From: Candidatus Nitrosopumilus sp.
Lineage (GTDB): Archaea; Thermoproteota; Nitrososphaeria; Nitrososphaerales; Nitrosopumilaceae
Length of the DNA stretch: 64,000 nucleotides
Direction: 5' to 3'
Assembly (NCBI GenBank): GCA_029263475.1
Contig: JAJCXK010000048.1
Span: 1-64,000 of the forward strand
Part shown: positions 25,147-33,781 of the stretch, one piece after another
Layout: every line of letters begins with the position of its first letter
Numbering within the stretch: the first letter of the stretch is position 1
Made by a program: the position numbers and the translations under genes
Notes under the pieces: generated by a model
What the model saw: the letters and a program-made list of their open reading frames with translations, nothing else
Told to the model about the DNA's origin: nothing
The model's database searches: none

Positions 25147-25728
25147 ATGATTGACGATTCAAAACCAGATAAGAAAAGCCATGTCGGCATGATTACAATA
25201 CCAATGGCTGAGTTCAAGAAACTGAATCAGAATAGTTTGACCGCAATTTTGACATGTTCCGAAAAGGAGTGGGAAAACTCAGTTAGTAAAATGGAGAGAC
25301 TGAAAATGCCCGACGGTGTTGATATGAAGACATTACAATCAAAATTTCCATTCCTGTCAGAAATACCACTGGCAGCAAGCTTCAAAATGCCAGATTTTTT
25401 GAATCTGGGAGACAGAATCATAGTTCCGTCAGATCGAAGTGATCCTGAATCAGACCTGCCAAACTATTGCACGTCATTTCCCGTATGGAAAAAGACTGTT
25501 CAGATATGTCTGCCTGGAGACATACGTCAAGACCCACCTGGAAAAGTTCCAGGCAAGACAAAGAATCCGTGCGGCATCAAACTGAATGAATTTGGGGAGA
25601 TCAGTTGCAGTGGAAAATGTGAATATGGTGAATGCATAGGCGTTATGATAATCGTTAATGAAAATATTCAGATTATTGGATGCATGTGTAGAAATTTTCT
25701 TGTCAAACTAAAGGAATTTGCAACATGA
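25147..25728 (+). CDS. Cys-rich rightward cargo protein
   Basis: A 193-aa product with its own promoter-like TTTTTATATC about 30-40 bp upstream. Cysteines cluster late (SCSGKCEYGECIGVMIIV then GCMCRN). No signal peptide. It lies between the two arms of the duplication and against the direction of the tail operon, like a moron (lysogenic conversion) gene. Function unknown. Confidence 0.55.
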   Translation: MIDDSKPDKKSHVGMITIPMAEFKKLNQNSLTAILTCSEKEWENSVSKMERLKMPDGVDMKTLQSKFPFLSEIPLAASFKMPDFLNLGDRIIVPSDRSDPESDLPNYCTSFPVWKKTVQICLPGDIRQDPPGKVPGKTKNPCGIKLNEFGEISCSGKCEYGECIGVMIIVNENIQIIGCMCRNFLVKLKEFAT

Positions 25729-25782
25729 CAACATACGATTCTAAGACCCACCCTACAGTATTGTAATGGTCATCTATGAAGA

Positions 25783-26102
25783 CTAGACAACACACACTAA
25801 ATTTTTCTTAAGACTTGGAATCTCCTTCATCAATACAGAGTAATTCTCAACAAAATTCACAGTCTCCCTTCTCACATAATCCTCAATCTGCTCATACTGT
25901 CCTGAATAGTACCAGCTTGCAATGTTCTTGGATTCTAGGTAGTCAGGAATTCACCAATCTGTTTTTTGACATTCTTGACACCGGTTTTTCTCTTAAGTGC
26001 CATGTCATCAATGGATATCTGAAGTTTGTCAAGTTCATCCAAGAGATCCTGCAATTCCTTGCTTTTCACAGACTTCTTCATGTTTTTAGTTACGTCTTCC
26101 AT
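25783..26102 (-). pseudogene. frameshifted gene, full-length copy of the duplicated pair
   Basis: Starts ATG at 26102 (MEDVTKNMKKSVKSKELQDL), runs helical to KKQIGEFLT, then hits a TAG in frame. A one-base shift restores DYLESKNIASWYYSGQYEQI through to NLVCVV and a TAG at 25783-25785. The two frames join smoothly and the second half matches the fragment at 24910, so this is a broken gene rather than two genes. Helical, phasin-like in composition; function unknown. Confidence 0.65.
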
Positions 26103-26114
26103 GGTTATAACATC

Positions 26115-26519
26115 TCACTCTTCGGTATTTTTACTTAATAACTTATTGATGATCTTTGTCTGAGCGTCCAGTTTTTTATTTAGTTCATCAATATATTCGC
26201 CATCGGATTCTATCCTATCTTGAGCATCAAACACTGCTTTCTTTCCGGTTTCATTTTTGCTTACAGCCTCAGATACCTGTCTTGCTAGATTTTGTACAGG
26301 TCTTTGTCCAAAATAAAATCCAACTATAGTACCTACAAATGCACCAAGAGTAGCCATAATTTCTTTAGCCTCAGACCCCAAACCAAATGCGTGAAATAAC
26401 CCGATGTATGATACAAAAGGTACAATGATTATCAAAGATATTGTAAATTGATGATTGTCATTAATGTGTCTAGAACTTCCTTTCTTTTCTGATTCAGCAT
26501 TGTTTTCTGACAAGTACAA
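26115..26519 (-). CDS. two-TM protein with coiled-coil tail
   Basis: A 134-aa product: TM segments at about 28-48 and 58-78 (with GxxxGTIVGFYFGQ glycine motif), then a helical charged C-terminus. Sits in the tail cluster. A holin-like or superinfection-exclusion role is possible but unproven. Confidence 0.5.
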   Translation of the reverse strand: MYLSENNAESEKKGSSRHINDNHQFTISLIIIVPFVSYIGLFHAFGLGSEAKEIMATLGAFVGTIVGFYFGQRPVQNLARQVSEAVSKNETGKKAVFDAQDRIESDGEYIDELNKKLDAQTKIINKLLSKNTEE

Positions 26520-26587
26520 AAAGGAGCGGTTTCTTGTTTATTAATAGATCCATTTATGAAATTAACTGAACATTGGAAATTCAATTA

Positions 26588-27043
26588 TCATTTTACAAAA
26601 GGAATGACTTCTCTAATCACATCAATTATTATTTTCTTGGCTTCACCCTTCATATCATCCAGACTTTTTCTGGCAAAAGGACTAGCTTGAAAACCGCTGT
26701 GAAAAACAAAACTGACAAAAATATCCTCGCCGCCTATTTCAAAATGTAATACACCACCTGCTGCTGCTTCTATCTTAGAGGGTCTTCGTCCAGTGAATTC
26801 AAGCATTGTGAATTTCTCACCGTCAGGATTTGATACTATTACCTTGTTATCTTGAATGCTTGACACGTACCACTCACTTGCAAACTTGCCTGATTTTTTT
26901 GGAGATCTCTCTTCTAGAAGATCACGCAATAGTTCTCCAATTTTTTCAAGTGATTTTTGAATAATTTCTTTTTTGTATTTTTTTAAATCCAATTTCTTCT
27001 TGGCTTTGTTCAGGCCGTCATTTTTCCATTTTGCAGATTTCAT
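26588..27043 (-). CDS. HK97 gp10-like head-tail/tail completion protein
   Basis: A 151-aa product with the gp10-family layout: helical N-terminus, SPKKSGKFASEWYVSS (the 'P..TG.L..s' motif), a central MLEFTGRRPSKI (E-F-G site) and a C-terminal SGFQASPFARKSLDDM (the 'rPA' end). It overlaps the frameshifted tail-chaperone stop by ATGA. Such proteins complete the neck or tail terminator. Confidence 0.6.
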   Translation of the reverse strand: MKSAKWKNDGLNKAKKKLDLKKYKKEIIQKSLEKIGELLRDLLEERSPKKSGKFASEWYVSSIQDNKVIVSNPDGEKFTMLEFTGRRPSKIEAAAGGVLHFEIGGEDIFVSFVFHSGFQASPFARKSLDDMKGEAKKIIIDVIREVIPFVK

Positions 27044-27626
27044 CTCTGATTCATAATCCTAAAGCAAATTCCATAATCAATCAAGTCTTCTCTTGTCATG
27101 TCTCTGCAAGTCACAAGCTTGTGAATCTCAAACAGATTGGAACCTATGTGGGTGTACATTGCAAATGATTCGTAGATTTCACTTAGCCCTCTATTCCATA
27201 CAAGCCACTTTGGTTGGCCTCTATGTATCGCTGCTTCAAGAGCAGGTACTCTTCCTTCCCGCCATAATCCACTAAAAAAATTTTCAGATCCACGACCATA
27301 CCATCGATTACTTTCCAGCCATATTTTTCCACTACGCTGTCAAAGTCAAATCCATCAGGATGCGAATCATCTTTTTGAATCAAGGCGACTTTTAGAATTT
27401 TCTTGTTTACTTCTTTAGCTTGTGTTACCAGTTCACCAGTTGTGATTTTTCCAGATTGTGCAGTCTTTGCTTTTTCTGCAAACTCTCCGGTAATTTTTTG
27501 TATTTCTTCAGAATATTTTGGCAAATGTCCGCTAGGATTGATTGCCCATGATTCATCATTTACAAAATATTTCAGACCTGCAACGTCTATGCCACGGTAT
27601 TTTTTAGTTTGATTTTCTTCTGACAA
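27040..27626 (-). CDS. tail assembly chaperone, long form made by -1 frameshift
   Basis: Translation from 27626 to the heptamer T TTT TTA (27279-27273, read ATT TTT TTA in frame 0), then in the -1 frame to TGA at 27040-27042, gives about 195 aa. The -1 extension (LWREGRVPALEAAIHRGQPK ... YGICFRIMNQR) is protein-like and ends overlapping the next ATG. This is the lambda G/GT arrangement: both products chaperone the tape measure during tail assembly. The slot between tail tube and tape measure is the right one. Confidence 0.7.
27183..27626 (-). CDS. tail assembly chaperone, short form (gpG-like)
   Basis: The frame-0 product is 147 aa, helical and soluble, ending SGLYGIEG at TAA 27183-27185. 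The last 30 codons overlap the -1 frame extension described at 27040. Made in excess over the long form in well-studied tailed phages. Confidence 0.65.
   Translation of the reverse strand: MSEENQTKKYRGIDVAGLKYFVNDESWAINPSGHLPKYSEEIQKITGEFAEKAKTAQSGKITTGELVTQAKEVNKKILKVALIQKDDSHPDGFDFDSVVEKYGWKVIDGMVVDLKIFLVDYGGKEEYLLLKQRYIEANQSGLYGIEG
27273..27279 (-). promoter_or_regulatory. T TTT TTA ribosomal slippery site
   Basis: In the chaperone frame the mRNA reads AUU UUU UUA, so the X XXY YYZ heptamer U UUU UUA is exactly in register. It is followed by an open -1 frame of 77 codons. It is the same heptamer as a textbook viral -1 site. A downstream stem-loop was not established. Confidence 0.7.
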
Positions 27627-27663
27627 TGAAGATGTTTTGAAACGATTGCACTAGAGAACTATT

Positions 27664-28269
27664 TCAAAGAACATGAATCAATCGTAGTTTTAGCTTTCCA
27701 AAATTCTTAAGTGTTCTAGAGAACGGCCTTCCTATTTTGACTTCCTTACTGCCTTCCAACAGGTGATTTAGGAATTTCATGTTTTCATCCTCAATCAGTA
27801 TCGCATCCACTTCCGCATATTCAGAGATTCTCGTACAGACATTCATTGGGAGTCCGTAAATGTCACTTTTACCATCTGTATTGACCTCCTCAAGAGTCCC
27901 AACAGTCATTGTGACTTTCGTGCATATGCCGCAGCCGTGTTTTTTCAGGTTACTGATTACCTTTATCGAGCATGACAGTGCCTTTGCAAAACTGTTGAAT
28001 GTCGCCAAATCCGCATCACCAAGCTCTTTTCTGACGAGTCCCTCATTACGTTCTATTATGTTACGACACATCTTATTATGTTTCAACATCTGTGTGATCC
28101 CGTTTGTCTGATGTTTCATCAGAATGGTGGTTGATTTTGGTAAATCATAATGTGCCACCGTGAAAAAATCCTTTGGCCGCTTCAGTTTGTCAACGTATTT
28201 TATCGCCTTTTCAATTTCTTTTTTGCATACAGATTCCTTGTTTGGACCAGCCTTTTTCTTCTTGGTCAT
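27664..28269 (-). CDS. hypothetical tail-module protein (201 aa)
   Basis: Basic, helical protein with a CGIC pair near residue 120 and a Lys-rich N-terminus (MTKKKKAGPNKESVC). Lies between the tail tube and chaperone genes. The central part has no recognised family. Could be a structural or regulatory insert. Confidence 0.5.
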   Translation of the reverse strand: MTKKKKAGPNKESVCKKEIEKAIKYVDKLKRPKDFFTVAHYDLPKSTTILMKHQTNGITQMLKHNKMCRNIIERNEGLVRKELGDADLATFNSFAKALSCSIKVISNLKKHGCGICTKVTMTVGTLEEVNTDGKSDIYGLPMNVCTRISEYAEVDAILIEDENMKFLNHLLEGSKEVKIGRPFSRTLKNFGKLKLRLIHVL

Positions 28270-28274
28270 TATAC

Positions 28275-28562
28275 CTAGGCAATTTTACGAGATAATGTTT
28301 CAATTTGAACCCCTATCGGAGATTTTATACTTACCAATTCCTCCAATTGTTCAATTGTACATTGTACAAGAAGGGATGCTGAACGTACATCTTTTTTGTC
28401 ACATCCCCAGAATTTGGGAAGGTCTGCAGGGTCAACAGTGGTTTCATCTGCTGAGACCCCAAGTTTTTTTGCCAGCTTCTTTATTGCAAGAGCAGTCGCT
28501 TCAACATTTGAGCGATCATAGCTGTTTAGTAAAATTTGGAATGTTTTTTGCATTCTTCTCAT
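28275..28562 (-). CDS. small helical tail-module protein
   Basis: A 95-aa helical product (SNVEATALAIKKLAKKLGVS). Five bases separate it from the following gene. Position suggests a tail-assembly or terminator component. No family recognised. Confidence 0.45.
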   Translation of the reverse strand: MRRMQKTFQILLNSYDRSNVEATALAIKKLAKKLGVSADETTVDPADLPKFWGCDKKDVRSASLLVQCTIEQLEELVSIKSPIGVQIETLSRKIA

Positions 28563-28589
28563 AATGGAATATGTTTAGTTTTTAAAGAT

Positions 28590-28688
28590 ATGCCTCGAGG
28601 AAGGGAAAGATCAACAGTTTTACTAACAACTTTTGACTCAAATCCCGATGTATGCTCAATAAACTGCAAGATGTATTCTGTATGTTAA
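28590..28688 (+). CDS. possible rightward micro-protein (32 aa)
   Basis: ATG at 28590 in a 170-bp gap between minus-strand genes, product MPRGRERSTVLLTTFDSNPD plus three Cys near the end. Preceded by an AT-rich TTTTTAAAGA. Weak support; it may be noncoding. Confidence 0.2.
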   Translation: MPRGRERSTVLLTTFDSNPDVCSINCKMYSVC

Positions 28689-28732
28689 ACTGACTTAAAG
28701 GATTTTCTCAGATTGGATCTCTAGTTTACGAC

Positions 28733-29659
28733 TCATGCAGCTGAAATCGTATCAGCTGAGAAATTAAATGACTCTATGAAAGCGCTTGAATTGTCAGGAT
28801 CAAAGTCCAATCCCTTTGGATTTTCAAACTCTACGTTGGTAAACGAATCAGTAAGAGTTGCGGCCTTTAGCACGATACTCATAGCCTTCTTTGCGTCACC
28901 CCACGCAGCAGTGGATAAAACTGAACTGGACTTTATCACGTCAACTGTACCTGATATGTTTCGAATTGATTCGTTGGCAAACATTAGAAGCTGTAATTCG
29001 GTGGGATTGCTCTCAGCATACAGGTGTTCGATATCTATGGTGATTCCCTCTATTGCGTAGTTGTTACCGTCATGCGTGAAATGATTCAGGCCGCCGTCAT
29101 CTGCAAGCCATGGTGCTGCAGTATCAGGATTTGCCCAGACAGGAGTCGTGAGTCCGCCATCAGCAGATGTCGTCTGCACTCTTTCCTTTACCAAAAGATC
29201 TACGGTATACATGACACCGTCCTTGGTGACTTTCTTGCTGGTCTTTTTAGGAAGACACCCCTTTAGAATCTCAAAGGTTTCGTTAGCCCCCACCATGTAG
29301 CTCTGTGCAAACACCCGTGATGCTGCAGGAGTGTCAACGTCAGTCTTCAAGGATTCATTCGTACACCATTTCTGCAATGGGACGTTGTTATCTGATGCCT
29401 TGAATACAATCTGCGCAGAGTATTTTTTGGCGATCGTCTGCTGACCGTTTCTATTTTTCTTTCCGGCCTTTCTTCTTGGCTTTTTTTTATGCTCTGCAGT
29501 AGATACGAGTCTTGCACCGTCAGGACCCAATGCCAGAAAAGTCTGGCTTGCGCCAGGATTGCCAAACTTTGCTGCGTCTGTAAGGATATCGCCCTCTACG
29601 GATGATTGAGCCTCCTTTACCAAATCGGCATGGGTTATGTTGACAAAAGCAGTGACCAT
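28733..29659 (-). CDS. major tail tube protein
   Basis: A 308-aa beta-rich protein with a Lys/Arg loop (KKKPRRKAGKKNRNGQQTI, residues about 58-76) and a typical tube-protein ending of alternating strands (IEGITIDIEH, ESFNFSADTISAA). Lies between connector genes and chaperone/tape measure, the slot of the major tail protein. Confidence 0.6.
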   Translation of the reverse strand: MVTAFVNITHADLVKEAQSSVEGDILTDAAKFGNPGASQTFLALGPDGARLVSTAEHKKKPRRKAGKKNRNGQQTIAKKYSAQIVFKASDNNVPLQKWCTNESLKTDVDTPAASRVFAQSYMVGANETFEILKGCLPKKTSKKVTKDGVMYTVDLLVKERVQTTSADGGLTTPVWANPDTAAPWLADDGGLNHFTHDGNNYAIEGITIDIEHLYAESNPTELQLLMFANESIRNISGTVDVIKSSSVLSTAAWGDAKKAMSIVLKAATLTDSFTNVEFENPKGLDFDPDNSSAFIESFNFSADTISAA

Positions 29660-29664
29660 GATTA

Positions 29665-29865
29665 CTATTCACTCCTTTCCTGATGTCCGCATACTGGACA
29701 TCGTTTAATCTGAATTTGGATAATTTTGTCTTCCTTGACTACAGAGTGCTTTTCTGCAGCAAAGCCTTTTCTGAATTTCTCGTTTCCTGAGAACTTGCAT
29801 TCTGGGCATTGGTTATCTGGTTTAGTAATGATGGTAGTAGTTTTTTTAGATTTATTTTTGGACAC
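29665..29865 (-). CDS. zinc-ribbon protein (66 aa)
   Basis: Contains C-x2-C (CPECKFSGNEKF) and C-x2-C (CPVCGH), a classical zinc ribbon, with a basic N-terminus. Lies immediately upstream of the tail tube gene. Possibly a late regulator. Confidence 0.55.
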   Translation of the reverse strand: MSKNKSKKTTTIITKPDNQCPECKFSGNEKFRKGFAAEKHSVVKEDKIIQIQIKRCPVCGHQERSE

Positions 29866-29888
29866 AAGAACAATTCGGATAATTTCCT

Positions 29889-29903
29889 AAAAGAGAAGGA
29901 TTA
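29889..29903 (-). terminator. TAATCCTTCTCTTTT element, copy 2
   Basis: Begins with the TAA stop of the gene at 29901-30440 and continues as a pyrimidine/T run. Identical to four other copies in this operon. A T-rich archaeal terminator or mRNA-processing site fits. Confidence 0.5.
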
Positions 29904-30440
29904 GGATATCTTTGTCTTGATGTGTCTGCAGGACAAGTTACCAGTTGAAACAAACACATGCCCATCCTTGTCCTGTATCAGCGGTTCAGAAAATTTTATT
30001 CCCTTTCTTTGCTTAAAGCTGGAAATTGCCGAATCCTGAATACCATCTGATTTTTTGATTCTAAATGACGTCTTTGGCATGTTGTCCTGGATGATATCGT
30101 TGATGTGTTCTATGAACAGGAACAGCTCATACTTTGAACGGCCATACATGATCACCTTAACGACAGTCTCGATGAACCTATACGCATTGCTTGCATTATC
30201 AGGTGTAATACTTTCAGTACTCTGAAACAGTATCAATCCATCTGCCATCTTTGAATTGATATCAGCCTCCGAGATACCCTCATCAAGATTGGCAACCTGC
30301 GAATTCAATCCGTGAGGACTGAGAAAGATGGGAGTGACAGAATTTGTTTTAGCAGGATTCCAATTGGAGCTAAAATAATAGCGGAGGGTCTCATCAAAAG
30401 GCTCGGCATTTCCCACCAGATATGTGGTCTCAATTACCAA
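29901..30440 (-). CDS. head-tail connector / tail terminator candidate
   Basis: A 179-aa product from a TTG start directly after the previous TAA. Pattern of a small alpha/beta protein (IETVVKVIMYGRSKYELFLF then INDIIQDN), consistent in size and order with tail-terminator proteins. Assignment by position. Confidence 0.45.
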   Translation of the reverse strand: MVIETTYLVGNAEPFDETLRYYFSSNWNPAKTNSVTPIFLSPHGLNSQVANLDEGISEADINSKMADGLILFQSTESITPDNASNAYRFIETVVKVIMYGRSKYELFLFIEHINDIIQDNMPKTSFRIKKSDGIQDSAISSFKQRKGIKFSEPLIQDKDGHVFVSTGNLSCRHIKTKIS

Positions 30441-30848
30441 TTATTCAAACACATCCTGAACAGGCGTGTATACATCAGAATCCAATTCGTTTGTGGTGTT
30501 AACTCCAACGGAGATAGGCTCTATCGTGTTCTCCTTTAGATCCGAATCCTTGCCAGTCAGTGCCTTGACTGTCTTGTTGTATTCCGCAAATAGCCTGTCG
30601 TAGATTTCCTTTTTTATCCCGTCAATCTTGGAGGCTGCCCTGCTCTCGCTTGCCTCAAGCAATGAATCCCATTCGTTGTCTGTCTCTGCCCAGTCCCATC
30701 TTTGCGTGATTGTCTGAATCCACGAATCAGATCTTTCCAGCTTTTCATCGATTAGCGGATCTGAAATCAGCGTGACTTGCGCAGAAGACTTTACCCTTGC
30801 GCGTCTTTTTTCGATGGTGTTATGAACAGTATCGATAAAGATGGCCAT
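30441..30848 (-). CDS. neck/connector candidate (135 aa)
   Basis: Helical and charged; no TM segment or metal site. Between capsid and tail-tube genes, where head-tail adaptor and stopper proteins lie. No specific family recognised. Confidence 0.45.
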   Translation of the reverse strand: MAIFIDTVHNTIEKRRARVKSSAQVTLISDPLIDEKLERSDSWIQTITQRWDWAETDNEWDSLLEASESRAASKIDGIKKEIYDRLFAEYNKTVKALTGKDSDLKENTIEPISVGVNTTNELDSDVYTPVQDVFE

Positions 30849-30871
30849 GACTCTTGTTAAAAATAAAAAAG

Positions 30872-30886
30872 AAAAGAGAAGGATTA
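30872..30886 (-). terminator. TAATCCTTCTCTTTT element, copy 3
   Basis: The TAA is the stop of the gene at 30884-31540. Followed on the minus strand by further T-rich sequence. Same 15-mer as the other copies. Confidence 0.5.
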
Positions 30887-31540
30887 GATGATATGGAATT
30901 TATCATCTTTGATTTCCGTTGCATCACTGGTTCCTGCATCTCCTCTCACCTGAATCGAATACTTTCCCCTCGGTAACGGATTACCATCTTTTTCAAACAG
31001 TTCCAACCTAACGGTTCCGATGTTGTTATCCTCATCGAATTCATGAGATTGATCTATCTGAATTGGCGCTCCGTTTTCAGCCATGAGCTTTATCGTCATG
31101 TAGCTGCGTACCTTATCCATTGCAACCCATAGGTATGATTGGCCGTAATCCAGAACGTTTCCTTTGGTCGGATCCTTTCTGAAATTGGTTCTATACCAGT
31201 TGCCTGATGGAGACAGTTTTGGGATTCCAGGTATCCTCTTTTCAAATACTGGTTCTGAATATTTTTCAGAGATTTCAGAAGGATTTGCGATTCCAGATTT
31301 TGGAATTTCCAAGCCCTGTTCTTGCACCAGTCCTTGTTTGGACTTTAGCTGTTTTCTGATTGCTGAAACGGATCCAAGTCCTGCCACACTCAGAAAGAAT
31401 GCCAGGTAATGACTCATCTCGGCCTCAGTTATGATGATCCCATAGCTTGTCAACGCATCATTTGCTATTGGTGCAGTGATTGCAAACACGAAGGCAATGA
31501 TGGTCAAAATCCACGATTTTGATATTTTTATCGCTGTCAT
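30884..31540 (-). CDS. two-TM protein with extracytoplasmic-type beta domain
   Basis: A 218-aa product: TM segments at about 9-30 and 43-60, a basic stretch, then a C-terminal Ig-like beta domain (YMTIKLMAENGAPIQIDQ ... RGKYSIQVRGD). In the structural operon; could be a virion or host-surface protein. Unknown. Confidence 0.5.
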   Translation of the reverse strand: MTAIKISKSWILTIIAFVFAITAPIANDALTSYGIIITEAEMSHYLAFFLSVAGLGSVSAIRKQLKSKQGLVQEQGLEIPKSGIANPSEISEKYSEPVFEKRIPGIPKLSPSGNWYRTNFRKDPTKGNVLDYGQSYLWVAMDKVRSYMTIKLMAENGAPIQIDQSHEFDEDNNIGTVRLELFEKDGNPLPRGKYSIQVRGDAGTSDATEIKDDKFHII

Positions 31541-31589
31541 TGAATGAATGGGAATTTTATCAGATAACAGAAGGATTAGAGATTAACAA

Positions 31590-31697
31590 CTAGTCCGCAT
31601 CCTCTACCATCGACGCCTCGTCTCTTTCGCATATGTATGACGTAAGATAATAGCAGACCTTTTGAAGTCTTGTTGGCTTTCTGTTACTTTTTTGCAT
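31590..31697 (-). CDS. micro-protein (35 aa)
   Basis: ATG at 31697 overlaps the end of the gene at 31684. Product MQKSNRKPTRLQKVCYYLTS ... EDAD. Weak support from its fit; downstream lies a partial copy of the 3' motif (GAAGGATTA). Confidence 0.35.
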   Translation of the reverse strand: MQKSNRKPTRLQKVCYYLTSYICERDEASMVEDAD

Positions 31698-31893
31698 TTC
31701 CCCACCTCTCCATTTCCCTTGATATGACCAGCCCGGTCACGATGCTTGACGCAATGATTGCAGATAGTATGATTTTGATATTCTGATCAGCAATAGGCAA
31801 GGTAAACGCTATTGTCATTCCCGTCAGCGGTGACAGGAATCCGGTCAGCCAGTTGCCTGCGATACGTGCAGCCCATCGTTGCTTTGATTGCAT
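31684..31893 (-). CDS. two-TM small membrane protein
   Basis: A 69-aa product with hydrophobic segments at about 14-32 and 38-57 and a basic C-terminus. Holin-like in layout, but located among head genes. Function unknown. Confidence 0.5.
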   Translation of the reverse strand: MQSKQRWAARIAGNWLTGFLSPLTGMTIAFTLPIADQNIKIILSAIIASSIVTGLVISREMERWGNAKK

Positions 31894-31916
31894 TATTGAA
31901 TAGTAAAGAAAAAGGA

Positions 31917-31931
31917 AAAAGAGAAGGATTA
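31917..31931 (-). terminator. TAATCCTTCTCTTTT element, copy 4
   Basis: Same 15-mer, about 26 bp beyond the TAG of the gene at 31957, after a (CTT)n-like tract on the + strand. Here the TAA is not the gene's stop, so the element is conserved independently of coding. Confidence 0.5.
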
Positions 31932-31956
31932 GCTTCTTCTTCTTCTTCTTCTGATT

Positions 31957-32574
31957 CTAGATGATTTCTTTTCTTTGTGCCTTTACTATCAGCTCGTCAA
32001 AGTTTCCGGTAAAGTTCTCAGGATTGTTGATTGTGTACGTCTTTCCTCCAAGTACAAAGTATAGTTTTGGCCGGATAGATTCGTTGTTGCATCTCTCCAT
32101 GAGTTTCTTTGCAGTCGCCTTTTCAAATGGAATCTTGTATCTTGGCTCTCTTTTGATTATGGTGGACATGTCTTCGATTAATGAACCGTCACCCTGTGGG
32201 ATTTTTGCATATGTTGTTTCATATTTTATTCCGCTTGACTCATCCGCACCATCCAGCAAATATGTAAGATACTGCTTTCCAAGATACTTTATCCGCGTAA
32301 GGCTGAGAATCTTTTCCATTTTTCCCTGAGCCTCTTTGGTGAGGTGAGGTTTTGGACGTCCGGCATTCACCCATCCGTGATAGTCAGTGGTGAGTTTTCG
32401 GATACCATCTTCTGTGAGAGTTTCAAGGTCTAGATCATCTATATCTCCGATTGTCTCTTGAATCTTGATGAATTTTTTGAAGTCCCTGGACTTTGCAAGT
32501 TCTTCAAATGTTTTTCCTGTATGTTCTTTTTGTGCAGCGTTAGAATCTTCACTGCCATTTGATTTGTTTTCCAT
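31957..32574 (-). CDS. head-module hypothetical protein (205 aa)
   Basis: Start at ATG 32574; an upstream extension would overlap the capsid gene. Charged helical N-terminal half and beta-prone C-terminus (LYFVLGGKTYTINN). First gene after the capsid protein, where head-completion or connector proteins are usual. Not recognised. Confidence 0.5.
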   Translation of the reverse strand: MENKSNGSEDSNAAQKEHTGKTFEELAKSRDFKKFIKIQETIGDIDDLDLETLTEDGIRKLTTDYHGWVNAGRPKPHLTKEAQGKMEKILSLTRIKYLGKQYLTYLLDGADESSGIKYETTYAKIPQGDGSLIEDMSTIIKREPRYKIPFEKATAKKLMERCNNESIRPKLYFVLGGKTYTINNPENFTGNFDELIVKAQRKEII

Positions 32575-32617
32575 AGAATGTTTTTGAAACAAAAAGAAAA
32601 GAGAAGGAAAAAAGAGA

Positions 32618-33781
32618 CTACGAGAGGGCCGAAACCGCTCTGTAGAATGCCAGGATTTGCGCAATGTCGAATCCATTGAAGTCGAACCAGAACTTTTGTT
32701 CTGCTGCACCTGATGTTCTTACATCTTTGAAGAACGTAGACACCACGTGTCCTTGGAGCCATTTCATGAATGCGCCTTTTCTGGCAAGCACAAACGAACC
32801 CGACGTAATGTCATCTGTCTCATGGTATGTCACCTTCTTGTTATATGGAAGTCTACCTGACAACAAGGAATTGTCCTTTCCTGCAGAGTTTCCTTCGTGA
32901 CGGTTGCCCATGTTTTTGAAGTAGGCATTGAGCGTGTCACTGTGTGCAAGCATTACGTATTCGCCTGAATATTTCTTGATTGCAGCTTCTGCGGCTTTTA
33001 CATCGACTGACGCATCATCATCAAAGTCGTCTGCTGTCTTTGCATTCCAGTTTCCTAGAGAATTTCCAGACTGTGCATTGACCAGCGCTATGACCTTGTC
33101 ATGCTTTGACCGCAAGAACATTTGAGGAATTTCTGCCTCGGCAGCCTTTGCCAAATCCACTTTGGAATTCTTATCTCTGGATTCAGTTGCCCAGCTTGTG
33201 GCATCCGCAAAGATTTCTTTCTTGCCGATGCTGAATGCCTGTCTAAAGGTTCCAGGAATTTGTCTGTCACCAATCTCCTGTTGGACAGTTGGACTGACAC
33301 TGGTCTTTTTGATGTATTCAGCATTCAGATCCTTTACGGTGACCTTTTCCGCAATGTGAATTGCGTTAAGCTCCTCAAGGATCTCATTTTGTCCTATGAT
33401 ATTTCCAATTACCTGAGAGGTCTTTCTGATGTCCTCATAGTTGGTAAGGGATTCAGGACCGGATGCAGCTGCGACTTTGCCGGCTGCCTGTCTTGGGGAG
33501 ATTGCAGTTCCCTCCACAATATCAAAGATTTTTTCATAGTCATGATATTGCTGGAAATATCTATTGGAATAGATACTTGCATCATCCACCGTATCAGGCT
33601 TTTCCATTGCGGCAATGTAATTTGCCATGTTTACCATCTCGTTGGATTTGGTCAGGTCATCAAAACGACCATCTGCCAGGTAGACCTTGTCATCCATGTA
33701 GGTGATGGCAGTGTATGCCTTTCCTGCATTTCTGAGTTGTTCTTCAAACTGTTCGGTTTGAATTGAGTGTTGTTGGTTCAT
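32618..33781 (-). CDS. HK97-fold major capsid protein with N-terminal delta domain
   Basis: A 387-aa product directly after protease/scaffold and decoration genes. The motif KVAAASGPES places a putative maturation cut before Gly108, removing a helical Gln-rich region of about 107 residues, close to the classic HK97 delta domain length. The mature part has helix-rich then beta-rich composition, ending WFDFNGFDIAQILAFYRAVS. Call rests on order, size and shared cleavage motif. Confidence 0.65.
   Translation of the reverse strand: MNQQHSIQTEQFEEQLRNAGKAYTAITYMDDKVYLADGRFDDLTKSNEMVNMANYIAAMEKPDTVDDASIYSNRYFQQYHDYEKIFDIVEGTAISPRQAAGKVAAASGPESLTNYEDIRKTSQVIGNIIGQNEILEELNAIHIAEKVTVKDLNAEYIKKTSVSPTVQQEIGDRQIPGTFRQAFSIGKKEIFADATSWATESRDKNSKVDLAKAAEAEIPQMFLRSKHDKVIALVNAQSGNSLGNWNAKTADDFDDDASVDVKAAEAAIKKYSGEYVMLAHSDTLNAYFKNMGNRHEGNSAGKDNSLLSGRLPYNKKVTYHETDDITSGSFVLARKGAFMKWLQGHVVSTFFKDVRTSGAAEQKFWFDFNGFDIAQILAFYRAVSALS

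Noticed and set aside
33122-33766. Long + strand open frame opposite the capsid gene
   Set aside because: Low-complexity hydrophobic/Cys translation antisense to a well-supported structural gene; considered a shadow frame.
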